DNA of 64,000 nucleotides, taken from contig JAYFOA010000031.1 in NCBI GenBank assembly GCA_034933145.1, positions 1-64,000 of the forward strand, in the 5' to 3' direction. The notes below the pieces were generated by a model. The model searched no databases and had not been told where the DNA came from. It saw only the letters and a program-made list of their open reading frames with translations. Positions 18,494-27,173 of this stretch are shown piece after piece (positions within the stretch are counted from its first letter, which is position 1; each line of letters begins with the position of its first letter). A program made the translations under genes and the position numbers. The DNA comes from UBA4644 sp034933145. GTDB lineage: Bacteria; Bacillota; Clostridia; Oscillospirales; Butyricicoccaceae.

Positions 18494-19627
18494 TCACAGC
18501 TCACTTTCCCGCAGCGCACGGTCGAGAAGCTCAGCAGCGTGCGTCATTGAGTATTCCGGCGTGATATCACCGGCGCAAAGGGGAATTACCCGGTCAAACA
18601 GACTGGCCGCGTCGCCTCCGTCAGTCGCTACGGCACCGACCACGGCGACGGTGTGCACACCGCTGCGTTTGGCTTTTTCCGCCAGGCGGGCGGGCAGCTT
18701 TCCCATCTTTGTCTGGGCGCTCAGTTGTCCTTCACCGGTAATCAGCAGGTCGAACGGTTTTTCTTCCAACAGGCGGGCAAGGCCTGTCACATCACACAGT
18801 ACGTCAAAGCCGGGGCGGATCTGTCCGCCGAGAGCACGCAGCGCGGCCCCTGCACCGCCGGCTGCCCCGCTGCCGGGATATTCCGCCACATCGGCGTGCA
18901 GATCACGCCGCAGCAGCTCGCCCCAGTGCCGCAGTAATCCGTCAAGGATGGGGACCTGTTCGGGCAAAGCGCCTTTCTGGGGCGCAAAGACCGCAGAGGC
19001 CCCCAGCGGCCCGCATAGCGGTGCGGTTACGTCGCAGGCGACGATCAGTTCGGTTTGCGCTAGCCGGGGATCGAGGGAGGTGGGGTCGATCTGTTCGACC
19101 AACCGAAGCCCTTCTGCGTCGGCAGGTACGTCATGTCCCTGCCCATCGGTCAGGCGTGCACCCAAGGCCTGCAAAATTCCTGCACCGCCGTCGCAGGTGG
19201 CGCTCCCACCAAGACCGATGATCAAGCGGGGCGGCAGATCGGACTTTTGCTTCCACAGCGCGTCGAGCGCCGCGCGCAGCAGCAGACCGGTGCCAAAGCT
19301 GCTTGCGCGGAAGATATCCCGCTCCGCCGGAGCGACCAGAGGAAGGCCGGAGGCTGCGGCGATTTCAACAGCCGCCATGCTTCCGGGAAGCATGGCAAAA
19401 AAGGCCGTAATTGGCCGTCCCAATGGGTCGAAGGACGGGTAGAAAATCAGCTTTCCGCCCGTGGCCCGGGCCAGCGCCTCACAGGTGCCCTCCCCCCCGT
19501 CCGCCATGGGAACGCAGACGATCTCCGCCATGGGAAAGCGGGAACGCAGTGCGCGTTCCGCCGTGTCACAGAAAGAAATGGCGCTCAGACTTCCTTTAAA
19601 GGAATCCGGCGCGACTAAGATACGCAT
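18494..19627 (-). CDS. glxK: Glycerate kinase
   Basis: 377 residues of the GlxK/GarK family that phosphorylates D-glycerate. The N-terminus MRILVAPDSFKGSLSA is characteristic, and GLGGSATCDGG and LLITGEGQLSAQT are conserved family segments. I start at the ATG at 19627 rather than the GTG four codons upstream. The adjacent DMT transporter could be a partner, but this is only by position. Confidence 0.94.
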   Translation of the reverse strand: MRILVAPDSFKGSLSAISFCDTAERALRSRFPMAEIVCVPMADGGEGTCEALARATGGKLIFYPSFDPLGRPITAFFAMLPGSMAAVEIAAASGLPLVAPAERDIFRASSFGTGLLLRAALDALWKQKSDLPPRLIIGLGGSATCDGGAGILQALGARLTDGQGHDVPADAEGLRLVEQIDPTSLDPRLAQTELIVACDVTAPLCGPLGASAVFAPQKGALPEQVPILDGLLRHWGELLRRDLHADVAEYPGSGAAGGAGAALRALGGQIRPGFDVLCDVTGLARLLEEKPFDLLITGEGQLSAQTKMGKLPARLAEKAKRSGVHTVAVVGAVATDGGDAASLFDRVIPLCAGDITPEYSMTHAAELLDRALRESEL

Positions 19628-19698
19628 ATTATCACCCACACCGCATTGTAACGTAAAAGCGGGAAGCCGTCAACGATTACATTTTCCGGAGGCAGCAA

Positions 19699-21177
19699 AT
19701 GGAAAGCGCATTAAAAATTTTGGCACATACGGGGGCGATTGCCTGCGGCAGTGTTTCCTACGATCGTATAGCGGGGAAAATGGACGCCGGCTTGTGTGCC
19801 CGTGCCGAAGCGGAGAATCCGGGGCTGCAGAACCTGCTCTGCGCTGCGTATCCTTATGAAGGACCGGGCAAGCAGGGGAATGTGGCCCTGTATGCACGCG
19901 GGGCAGATTATCATATCGTAGTGAAGCAGCGGCTCGGTATTGCAGCCGGCATTCTTCGAGCACGATATTCCGGCCGGTACTTTCATCCGTATACGGATAC
20001 CTCCCCGTTTCCGGAAGTCTATGCTGCCGCCTGTGCCGGGCTGGGGGTAATCGGACGAAACGGCCTGCTTATCACCCAGTGGGGAAGTTATGTTCTTCTC
20101 GGCTTTCTTGCCACCGACCTGCCGATGACCGATCGGGGGTTGGAACCCGATTTCTGTGCCGCCTGTGATGCATGTCTGCACGCTTGCCCCACCGGTGCGC
20201 TTGGGAAGGACGGGTTAGATCCTGAAAAATGCCTGTCCGCCATCACACAAAAGCGTGGCTCCCTGCAGCGGGAGGAGCAGACCGCCGTGCGGCGGGGCGG
20301 CCTGATTTGGGGCTGCGACATCTGTCAGACCTGCTGCCCGCTCAATAAGGCGCCGGCCCCGCCGCTGCCGGAGCTGGCACCAAAAATTTTTCGTCTGACG
20401 GAAGAAGATGTGGCGTTGGGGGATACTACGTTTCGCGAACAATTTAAAGAGTATGCCTTTACCTGGCGGGGAGTGCAGCCGCTTCGCCGGAACCTGGAGA
20501 TTCTGTCAGAGACACCGGAAACACTGCTTAGCCGCGCTTTCCGGCTGTTCACCGAGGGGCGGACAGATGAGGCAGAAGCACTTTATAACGTTTGCGCGGC
20601 GGAATTGCAGACAGACGATCCGATGTGGAGAACACTCTGGCAGGGACGGATATATCTTCTGTGTGAACAGGGACGTTTTTCGGAGGCGGAAAACGACGCA
20701 CGCGCGCTGCTGGCACGGGCTGCTACGCCGGAAGAACGGCAGGTCGCCTTGCATCAGCTGGGCATGGTTTTTCGCCGTGCCGGCGACCTGACGGAGGCCG
20801 AACGCTGCTTTGCGCGGGAGCTGGAAGAGCTGAACCTTCTCGCACCATCCCTGATCAGCCGCGCCGCCAACGGCTATGAGCGCGGGTATATTGCACTGAA
20901 ACGGAGGGATCTGGATGCGGCGGAACAGCTGCTGCTTTTTGCGCTGCGAGATGCTCGTCTGTCGAAAGATTTTGTGTGTCTGGGCTGCGTCTATCGGGGT
21001 CTTGCTGAGCTATCGCTGGCTCATGGTCGGCTGACGGCGGTGAAAAAACGGCTGGCACGCGCAAAAAATGCCTTTTTACGAGCGGGCGACCGGCGCGGCG
21101 CAACAGAAATCGATGCGCTGCGGGCAGAGTATTTGGCGGAAGAAACCGGGACGGAGGAGGAAAAGACCGATGGATGA
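19699..21177 (+). CDS. queG: Epoxyqueuosine reductase QueG fused to a TPR-like domain
   Basis: 492 residues. Residues 1-260 match QueG, the cobalamin and iron-sulfur enzyme that makes queuosine in tRNA. The acid Asp lies in DTSPFPE (D100), GLGVIGRNG follows, and two 4Fe-4S motifs are complete (C153/156/159/163 and C206/209/212/213). Instead of the HEAT-type tail of many QueG proteins, residues 265-480 are a run of helical repeats with TPR character (GRFSEAENDARALL, GDLTEAERCFAREL, RRDLDAAEQLLLFAL). The start has CCGGAGG upstream. The stop region overlaps tag. The fusion is discussed in the findings. Confidence 0.88.
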   Translation: MESALKILAHTGAIACGSVSYDRIAGKMDAGLCARAEAENPGLQNLLCAAYPYEGPGKQGNVALYARGADYHIVVKQRLGIAAGILRARYSGRYFHPYTDTSPFPEVYAAACAGLGVIGRNGLLITQWGSYVLLGFLATDLPMTDRGLEPDFCAACDACLHACPTGALGKDGLDPEKCLSAITQKRGSLQREEQTAVRRGGLIWGCDICQTCCPLNKAPAPPLPELAPKIFRLTEEDVALGDTTFREQFKEYAFTWRGVQPLRRNLEILSETPETLLSRAFRLFTEGRTDEAEALYNVCAAELQTDDPMWRTLWQGRIYLLCEQGRFSEAENDARALLARAATPEERQVALHQLGMVFRRAGDLTEAERCFARELEELNLLAPSLISRAANGYERGYIALKRRDLDAAEQLLLFALRDARLSKDFVCLGCVYRGLAELSLAHGRLTAVKKRLARAKNAFLRAGDRRGATEIDALRAEYLAEETGTEEEKTDG

Positions 21178-21748
21178 AAAAGTTCGCTGCAGTTGGGCGG
21201 GGGATGACCCGCTGTATATCCGCTATCACGATGAGGAATGGGGCCGCCCGCTGCATGACGACCGTGCGCTGTTTGAGCTTTTGATTTTGGAGGGAATGCA
21301 GGCCGGCCTCAGTTGGATCTGTATCCTGCGTAAACGGGAGGCGTTTAGGGAGGCGTTTGAGGGCTTTGATCCTGAAAAGGTGGCGGCTTTTGATGACCAA
21401 AAAATTGAGGCGTTGATGCAGAATCCGGCCATAGTCCGGAATCGACGGAAGCTGACGGCGGCGGTGGATAATGCCCGTGCGTTTCTTGCGCTGCAGAGAG
21501 AATATGGAAGCTTTGACCGCTGGATCTGGAGCTTTGTCGGGGGAGAACCGGTGCTGAACTACTGGGAGTCCCTTTCGGAAATGCCCTGCAAAGGCCCGCT
21601 TTCCCAGAAGATTTCATCGGAGCTTGTCAAACGCGGTTTTCGGTTTGTCGGGCCGACAATCATATATTCCTTCCTGCAGGCGGCAGGATTGGTCAACAAT
21701 CATGTACACGGATGCTTTTTATTTCCGGGCGCAGCGGCGGAAAGATAG
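21170..21748 (+). CDS. tag: DNA-3-methyladenine glycosylase I
   Basis: 192 residues of the Tag family, which removes 3-methyladenine from alkylated DNA. Typical features are RCSWAGDDPLYIRYHDEEWG at the start with the zinc-site Cys and His, EGMQAGLSW in the middle and NNHVHGC near the end. The start overlaps the last 8 bases of queG and lies after GGAGGAGG at a good spacing. Confidence 0.95.
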   Translation: MDEKVRCSWAGDDPLYIRYHDEEWGRPLHDDRALFELLILEGMQAGLSWICILRKREAFREAFEGFDPEKVAAFDDQKIEALMQNPAIVRNRRKLTAAVDNARAFLALQREYGSFDRWIWSFVGGEPVLNYWESLSEMPCKGPLSQKISSELVKRGFRFVGPTIIYSFLQAAGLVNNHVHGCFLFPGAAAER

Positions 21749-21793
21749 ACATAGAATTATATGCGGGTGGCGGATGCCCGCGCCTTATATAAA

Positions 21794-21830
21794 AAAAGGC
21801 CCCGGGAGCAGTTTGCTTCCGGGGCCTTTT
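21794..21830. terminator. Bidirectional terminator between tag and the LCP gene
   Basis: A 17-base stem with one G-T pair and a short loop, with A-run before and T-run after. It can serve both convergent genes. Confidence 0.9.
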
Positions 21831-21833
21831 GAT

Positions 21834-22895
21834 TTAGTCTTCCAGGCAAATAATATCCAGGTCATCTTTTGTAATGTCGGTGGTATAGGGATTGACAGTT
21901 GCGTTTACCAGCTCCACAATACCGTCGGCATCCAGATAGACATAATCTTCGCCCATATACTTGCCCGTGTGGGTAAATGGCAGCGTATCGGTGGAAACAT
22001 CGTTATCGAGGTCGAGCTTGCTCAACACATTGATATAGAACCAGACCATATCGCGGACGGACATATTGGTTTTGACGCTTTCGTTAAATACGTCGATGAA
22101 TCCTTCAACCTGTGAAAGCTCGAACTTTTCCCGCACCTGCCGGAGCGTTGCCAGAAGAAAATCTTTTTGCCGGTTCATCCGACCAAAGTCATTTTCCGAT
22201 GTGCTGCGAAATCGGCAGAATTGAGCGGCTTCATTGCCGTTTAGGGTCTGCCAGCCTTTTTGCAGATCAATGGTATACTGTGCATCCGCATCAGGATGAT
22301 ACATCCGGATGGGAACGTTATACTCAACGCCGCCGATCAGATCCACGATATCGGCAAAGGAGTCCACATTGATGACGCAATAATAGTTGATCGGCACGCC
22401 GGTGACCTCGGTGACTTCGGTACAAAGTTCTTCCGCACCCTTGCGGCCATAGGCATTGTTGATCTTCCGGTACTTGATGTCCCGGTCCACCATGCTGTCG
22501 CGGGGAATGGAGATCATATGGATTTTCCCGCTTTGGACGTCTACCGAGCATAAAATGATTGTATCGGTGTTATAGCTGTCGTTGGTGCCCGCCAGAAGGA
22601 AGGTGTAAAAATCCTTTTTCAGCTCCGGGTCGGTAACAATCGGCTGATCATCACCGGTATCTGCCGGCTGATCCGGCTGGGTGACATCCCCGCCCTGATC
22701 CCCGTTTTGTTTCCCACCTCCGATAAAGCCGATCTCGGGTGGCTTGAGAATGAATACGCAAAGCAGGATAAGCCCTGTGGCGGCAGCTACTAAAATCAGC
22801 GGCAGTACTTTGCGGTGCCGGGGGCGCTTTTCGCTTTCTCTGACTGCGGCCGGTCGCTGGGACGATGCGCCGGCCGCTGATTCATGCTTTCCCAT
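21834..22895 (-). CDS. LytR-CpsA-Psr (LCP) family glycopolymer transferase
   Basis: 353 residues. A basic N-terminus is followed by one membrane anchor (about residues 29-50), a low-complexity Gly/Asp/Gln linker, then the LCP domain with the NTDTIILCSVD and ISIPRDSMV motifs whose Asp and Arg bind the polyprenyl-pyrophosphate substrate. LCP enzymes attach teichoic acid or capsule-like polymers to peptidoglycan outside the cell. GGAGAG precedes the ATG. The gene fits the envelope theme of the region. Confidence 0.92.
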   Translation of the reverse strand: MGKHESAAGASSQRPAAVRESEKRPRHRKVLPLILVAAATGLILLCVFILKPPEIGFIGGGKQNGDQGGDVTQPDQPADTGDDQPIVTDPELKKDFYTFLLAGTNDSYNTDTIILCSVDVQSGKIHMISIPRDSMVDRDIKYRKINNAYGRKGAEELCTEVTEVTGVPINYYCVINVDSFADIVDLIGGVEYNVPIRMYHPDADAQYTIDLQKGWQTLNGNEAAQFCRFRSTSENDFGRMNRQKDFLLATLRQVREKFELSQVEGFIDVFNESVKTNMSVRDMVWFYINVLSKLDLDNDVSTDTLPFTHTGKYMGEDYVYLDADGIVELVNATVNPYTTDITKDDLDIICLED

Positions 22896-22938
22896 GTTGC
22901 AGCGGCTCTCCGATCCTTCCGATTTACAACTATTTGCC

Positions 22939-22944
22939 AGTATA
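22939..22944 (-). promoter_or_regulatory. Extended -10 element of the LCP gene
   Basis: On the minus strand TGC directly precedes TATACT, an extended -10, about 45 bases upstream of the ATG. The -35 is poor. Confidence 0.4.
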
Positions 22945-23065
22945 GCACAGTTCGTTTCGTATATCCATAAAAAACAAAAGTTTTACACGTTTCTGTGTCC
23001 TTATTATGATCTGAAATAGATAAAAAAGTTTCTTATATTATCTGAGAAAAAGATTGCCTGACACA

Positions 23066-23095
23066 GGAATGCCCCGGCAATCGCCGGGGCATTCC
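23066..23095 (-). terminator. GC-rich hairpin after the YcdB/SLH gene
   Basis: A 13-base perfect stem with a 4-base loop lies 26 bases past the stop of the minus-strand gene. The nearest T-run is displaced by about 15 bases, so efficiency is uncertain. Confidence 0.5.
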
Positions 23096-23120
23096 GATCC
23101 GGAATAAAAAGTGAGGGGGG

Positions 23121-25328
23121 TCAGCGGCACATATAATTATAGAGAATTATTGCAGCGCACTGCCGGGATACAAATCCCTGCGGATCAAATCGGCCATCCC
23201 CGCTGCCATGGACGATGCCCAGTGCTCCCGCGATGGCGGCGTACCCAAGATCGTTGGCAGGGATCTGATCGGCATCGGAAAAAGAGGTGACATAAATACC
23301 TTTCAGCGCCGCCGCAGGGCCATAGGGAGATGCGTCAAGAATGGCCTTTACCATTTCCAGACGGGTGACAGCATGCTCCGGGTCGCGGCTGCCGCGGGGA
23401 AGGAAACCCTGGCTCCAGGCGGCACTGTAGAGAGAGTCCAGTGTGTTTTCATCCAGATGGTCGGCATCAAAGCCATAGCCACAGGCGTTGAGCAGCAGTA
23501 CCAGCATATCTTTCTGTGTCAGCTGCGTATAAGGCTGGTAGGCAGCGCCGGAACCTAAACGGATTCCTGCCGCGGCCAGCGCCTCGATCTGTGTTTTGGC
23601 ATAGCTGCCGCCAATGTCTGTATAGGCCGGCACAACGGTTTGCGTCTGAATGACCGGCTCTCCGGTCTTCGCGTCTACGCCCAGCACGGCACTTCCGTTT
23701 GTTTCATAGGTATACCCAAGCGCATACCGGTAGGCCACGGAGCTGCAGCAGGCGGCATAGGTTTGCCAGATGGGGATACCGACATCGACGGATACCGGAT
23801 GGGCGATATAGCTGAGGCTGGCCGTATAGACACCGCAGTAGGCGGCTTTGGCCGCTTCGGCGGAAATGATCCCGTCTGCAGAATCAAAGGTGAGATTATC
23901 GGTCCAGCTGTCGTAAAAGCTGGCGACAGAGCCGTCCGACGGGTCAATTTCGATAGATACATAATTGCCGTGGTAGAAATAGCCGTTTTCGGTCCGGTCA
24001 TAGCGGAAGGTACCGCCTTCACCGCCCGCCAGAGCTACGCTGCCGGTATAGTCGGGATAGTGCAGCGCAAGGAAATTGTCGGCGGCGGACTGAAGTTCGG
24101 AGCGATTCGTCGCTATTGTCGTCATATACCAGGGGCGATAGGACCAACCCTGCAGCAGGGCGCCTGTCTTGGCATCCAGCAGCAGCGTCTTAACCTGCTG
24201 ATAGGTGCCTTCTTGGTACTGATCCTGAGTGACGTTGTTCAGTTCGTCATAAGACAAAGCGCGTGTATAGCTCAGCGTGCAGGTCACGTTTCCGGTATCC
24301 CAGTCCACCGAATAGCTTGCACGGGAAAGGGTATATCGCCCCAAACCCAACGCCGTGACCTTGCGGGCGGCGGTATCCAGTGTTTCCTGGGGCAGCACAT
24401 CCTTGAGCTTTTGAATGGCGGCCTGCTCTACGTCGCTGAGCCCCGTCCCTTTGTCCGCAGCTTCCGGTGAAGCGCTGTCCGCAGCAGTCATGCTGGCACC
24501 GTTTTCATCTCCGGACCCATTGCCTCTTGCGTCAGCCCAGGCCTGAGTCAGATTCACCAGCTTGCCGGTCTGTGCATCTACATAATAACTGTCACCGGTA
24601 ATCGGCACATACCGCAGAACGGCGGCGGAGCCGCTGCCGGTTTCTGACAGGACATACTGAAGCTCCAGGTTGATAGTGCCGGACAGTGTTTCCGCGGCGG
24701 CAGCAGCAGAGACTGCGGGCACGGCGGAGGGCACTTCGTTGACATAGGCGTCATAGCAATCACTGCGGTAAAAGCTGACGACCTCCCCCGTCTCGGCGCT
24801 GATCTGAAGCTGTGCGGTATAGGGGGCAGGGACTCCGTGCAGCAGGATTTGTGCCGAAAGCGAATAGTCCGAGCCTTGCAGGGATACAGCGGCGGTGTTT
24901 GTGCTGTCCGTCAGCACAGCGCTTTCCGCGTCGGTCAGCACAACCGTAAGGAATTTTTCGGCGGCGGCCCGTGCCTCCGCGGCTGTTATATGGGAAAAAG
25001 ACGGGGAAAAACCGCTGCTCGAGAGGGGCCGGGGGAGGGAATTGGAATCTGTACGGTACTGCATTACCTTACCGGCCTCGGTTGCCAAAACCCGGATACT
25101 GTCTCCTCCTGCATTTGACCAGCGCAGTGTCCAGTAGCGGAGAGCGCCCATATCATCGACGTCCCCCTTAAAGGAGGTATAGCTGTCATCAATGGACAGC
25201 GTATTTTTCACGGCCAGCGTAACGCGGGTCAGCTCTTCCTCCATGCTTTCATCCGCCGCAAAGGCTGGCAGGCCAAGGCTGAAGATGAGCAGCATACATA
25301 GCAGCAGGCTCAAAAATTTCCGTTTCAT
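23121..25328 (-). CDS. Secreted YcdB/PepSY-like protein with SLH domains
   Basis: 735 residues with a clear signal peptide (MKRKFLSLLLCMLLIFSLG, cleavage near AFA-AD). Repeated units containing GEVVSFY, GKLVNLTQAWAD and GSVASFYDSW match the YcdB/YcdC-type PepSY-like repeats. Residues 560-735 carry three SLH-like modules (AYTDIGGSYAKTQIEALAAAGI; FSDADQIPANDLGYAAIAGALGIVHGSGDGRFDP), which bind secondary cell-wall polymer. It should be exported and wall-attached. Function is unknown; PepSY units are often protease inhibitors or sensors. Confidence 0.85.
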   Translation of the reverse strand: MKRKFLSLLLCMLLIFSLGLPAFAADESMEEELTRVTLAVKNTLSIDDSYTSFKGDVDDMGALRYWTLRWSNAGGDSIRVLATEAGKVMQYRTDSNSLPRPLSSSGFSPSFSHITAAEARAAAEKFLTVVLTDAESAVLTDSTNTAAVSLQGSDYSLSAQILLHGVPAPYTAQLQISAETGEVVSFYRSDCYDAYVNEVPSAVPAVSAAAAAETLSGTINLELQYVLSETGSGSAAVLRYVPITGDSYYVDAQTGKLVNLTQAWADARGNGSGDENGASMTAADSASPEAADKGTGLSDVEQAAIQKLKDVLPQETLDTAARKVTALGLGRYTLSRASYSVDWDTGNVTCTLSYTRALSYDELNNVTQDQYQEGTYQQVKTLLLDAKTGALLQGWSYRPWYMTTIATNRSELQSAADNFLALHYPDYTGSVALAGGEGGTFRYDRTENGYFYHGNYVSIEIDPSDGSVASFYDSWTDNLTFDSADGIISAEAAKAAYCGVYTASLSYIAHPVSVDVGIPIWQTYAACCSSVAYRYALGYTYETNGSAVLGVDAKTGEPVIQTQTVVPAYTDIGGSYAKTQIEALAAAGIRLGSGAAYQPYTQLTQKDMLVLLLNACGYGFDADHLDENTLDSLYSAAWSQGFLPRGSRDPEHAVTRLEMVKAILDASPYGPAAALKGIYVTSFSDADQIPANDLGYAAIAGALGIVHGSGDGRFDPQGFVSRQCAAIILYNYMCR

Positions 25329-25433
25329 CAGTTAAACCATCCCTTTCCAGGCGCACCATGCGTCCGTTTTTAATTTTAGACGCATAAAATGGGAAAATGT
25401 TCCGCCGAAAAAGAAAACGGCCGGCGAACAGAC

Positions 25434-25463
25434 ATAAAAAGTCCCGGCGCATATGCGCCGGGA
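25434..25463 (-). terminator. Terminator of the Cys-rich peptide gene
   Basis: A near-perfect 22-base palindrome just past the minus-strand stop at 25487, followed on that strand by five T residues. Confidence 0.8.
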
Positions 25464-25486
25464 GGTTTGGCTTATGTCGCTTTGGA

Positions 25487-25687
25487 TCAGCAGCCGCAGT
25501 TGTTGCCGCAGCCGTCACCGCAGCCGTCGCCGCAGTCGTTCATGCAGCCGCTATTATTGTTGCCGCAGCGGTTGCAGCCGACGCCGTAATGTACCCAGAT
25601 AATGACGATGGCGATAACGACGATGATCCAGAAAGCCTGATAGCCCGCGAAGATTCCGGGGCCTCTGCGATTGCAGCAGGAGTACAT
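25487..25687 (-). CDS. Small Cys/Gly-rich membrane peptide, unknown function
   Basis: 66 residues with its own strong ribosome binding site (AGGAGGG, 8-9 bases before ATG at 25687) and its own terminator, so I take it as real. The N-terminus has a CC pair, then one hydrophobic helix (about residues 19-33, IIVVIAIVIIWV), then a tail of about 29 residues with nine Cys spaced as CxxC and CGDGC-type units and rich in Gly, Asn and Asp. I recognise no exact family. It could be a metal-binding, cross-linked or spore-coat-like peptide; it lies between two exported SLH proteins. Confidence 0.75.
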   Translation of the reverse strand: MYSCCNRRGPGIFAGYQAFWIIVVIAIVIIWVHYGVGCNRCGNNNSGCMNDCGDGCGDGCGNNCGC

Positions 25688-25765
25688 AGAAGTGATTCCC
25701 TCCTAAACAGATTTCTCAGTCCATACTATTGCAGAGGGCACCATTCTGTGCGCGTCACCGGCGAT

Positions 25766-26953
25766 TTATTTCAAACCTTTCGCCGCATCCAATGCAGAAC
25801 GAGTGATTGTGCCGTTAGTCACCAGCTTATCTCCCAGCGTGGAGGTGCTGTTTTTCAGCTTTGTCCACAGGGCGTGATACGAGATGTACGTCACATGATC
25901 ACGCATCAAACCAGCCTTTTGGATGCTTTGCACATCGTTTTCGGTCAGCAGGCCGATCTGTACCGCCAGCGTGCGGGAAGTGCTGTTCCAGATGAAATCA
26001 CCAGCTTTGTCGTTATAGCCCAGCGACCGCAGAACAAAGGTCAGGTACATGTCGAGACTGGCGGAATCATACTGCGAAAATTTTGTGCGGCCGTCGGACA
26101 TTACGCCGTTGCCGTTGGTATACCCCATATGTTCGCCATAATGGATATATTTTTGCCCGTCTGCCCAGCCGGTTACGTCACCGAAGGTGCCCGTTTCAGT
26201 ATATGCAAGAGCATCTTTTTCTTCTCCCAGCAGACGGATCAGCATAATGAGCGCTTCCTGACGGGTGGGGGCGCGTTCCAGCTCATATCCCTTGTTGCTA
26301 CCGTAAAACAGCCCCAGTGTCCGGAGCGCATCGGCATAGTCTGTGTACTGTGCCGCATAGGCGGAAACAACCCGATAGCTGTCGCGTACCAGTACGGTGG
26401 CGGTGTCGGAGGTGATTGCCACCCCGCTGCCATCGTCGGCCAGCACCATATAATAGACGCCCGACGCAATGGCGGAGCCGGGCGTGCGCAGGCTGCCGGC
26501 AGTAATGTTGAGTACCGACAAACCGCTGCCGCCGCAGATCGTTCCCGCCCCGGAAGTCAAAACGACGCCCGCACCGGGTGCGCCGACAATCCGATCCCCT
26601 TTATTCAGGGATAACTGCTTCATATTGACCAGCAGAACCTGACTTTTCAGCGCGGCCAGCTTTTCGGCAACGCGCTGATTTACCCGGGTTTCCAGCGCCG
26701 CCGTCAGCGCGCTGTCCAGCTTTGTACCCAGCGCGGCAGAGTAAGTCTGGGGGTCCAGCTTTGTAAGGCTGCTTTGCAGCAACTGATCCCCGCCTTCGGC
26801 CAGCTTCTGCTCCACCGGACGGGTAAATATATCGCGGAGATATGACAAAGTAACCAGCGGGTCATTAGCAGTCCCGCCGCCGGCATAGACCGCCGCGCCG
26901 GCAATGATAAGCGCCGCTGTGAGCAGCAACGCGAACAGTCGTTTTCCCTTCAA
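25766..26953 (-). CDS. Secreted protein with SLH-like domain
   Basis: 395 residues with a signal peptide (MKGKRLFALLLTAALIIAGAA). Residues 40-110 form an amphipathic helical stretch, 110-200 a beta-rich part with GSGL/GAG turns, and about 220-320 an SLH-like module (APTRQEALIMLIRLLG, FGDVTGWADGQKYIHYGEHMGYTNGNG). It is probably exported and held at the wall. The specific role is unknown. Similar layout to the neighbour at 23121-25328 suggests a shared surface role. Confidence 0.78.
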   Translation of the reverse strand: MKGKRLFALLLTAALIIAGAAVYAGGGTANDPLVTLSYLRDIFTRPVEQKLAEGGDQLLQSSLTKLDPQTYSAALGTKLDSALTAALETRVNQRVAEKLAALKSQVLLVNMKQLSLNKGDRIVGAPGAGVVLTSGAGTICGGSGLSVLNITAGSLRTPGSAIASGVYYMVLADDGSGVAITSDTATVLVRDSYRVVSAYAAQYTDYADALRTLGLFYGSNKGYELERAPTRQEALIMLIRLLGEEKDALAYTETGTFGDVTGWADGQKYIHYGEHMGYTNGNGVMSDGRTKFSQYDSASLDMYLTFVLRSLGYNDKAGDFIWNSTSRTLAVQIGLLTENDVQSIQKAGLMRDHVTYISYHALWTKLKNSTSTLGDKLVTNGTITRSALDAAKGLK

Positions 26954-27070
26954 GCCGCACCGTCCTTAAATACTCTGTAAATCCTGTCAAATACAAACGT
27001 ATTATAACAGATGGACGTTCCGCTGTCAAAAGGAGCAACGAAAGATTTGAGGGCGTATGGATGGATTTTC

Positions 27071-27099
27071 TTGACATCTAGTAAGTCAAGCTATAAAAT
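27071..27099 (+). promoter_or_regulatory. Sigma-A promoter of rny
   Basis: TTGACA, 17 bases, TAAAAT; about 75 bases before the GTG start. The leader contains a small inverted repeat. Confidence 0.7.
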
Positions 27100-27173
27100 A
27101 TACCTAATATGGCGTTTTGTACGCGTTTCTACGCGAGACGCCGTAACTTGAAATAGATTAGGAGGAGCGAAAC

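Noticed and set aside
19640..19698. PreQ1 riboswitch before queG
   Set aside because: The gap is too short and no preQ1 aptamer core is visible.
25495..25585. Short repeated GC-rich units suggestive of a tandem repeat or CRISPR-like array
   Set aside because: The units are the Gly/Cys codons of the small peptide tail; length and spacing are irregular.
25397..26614. A 405-codon plus-strand open frame
   Set aside because: It runs antisense to the Cys-rich peptide and the SLH protein, and its N-part is a low-complexity Ala/Val stretch made by their codons.
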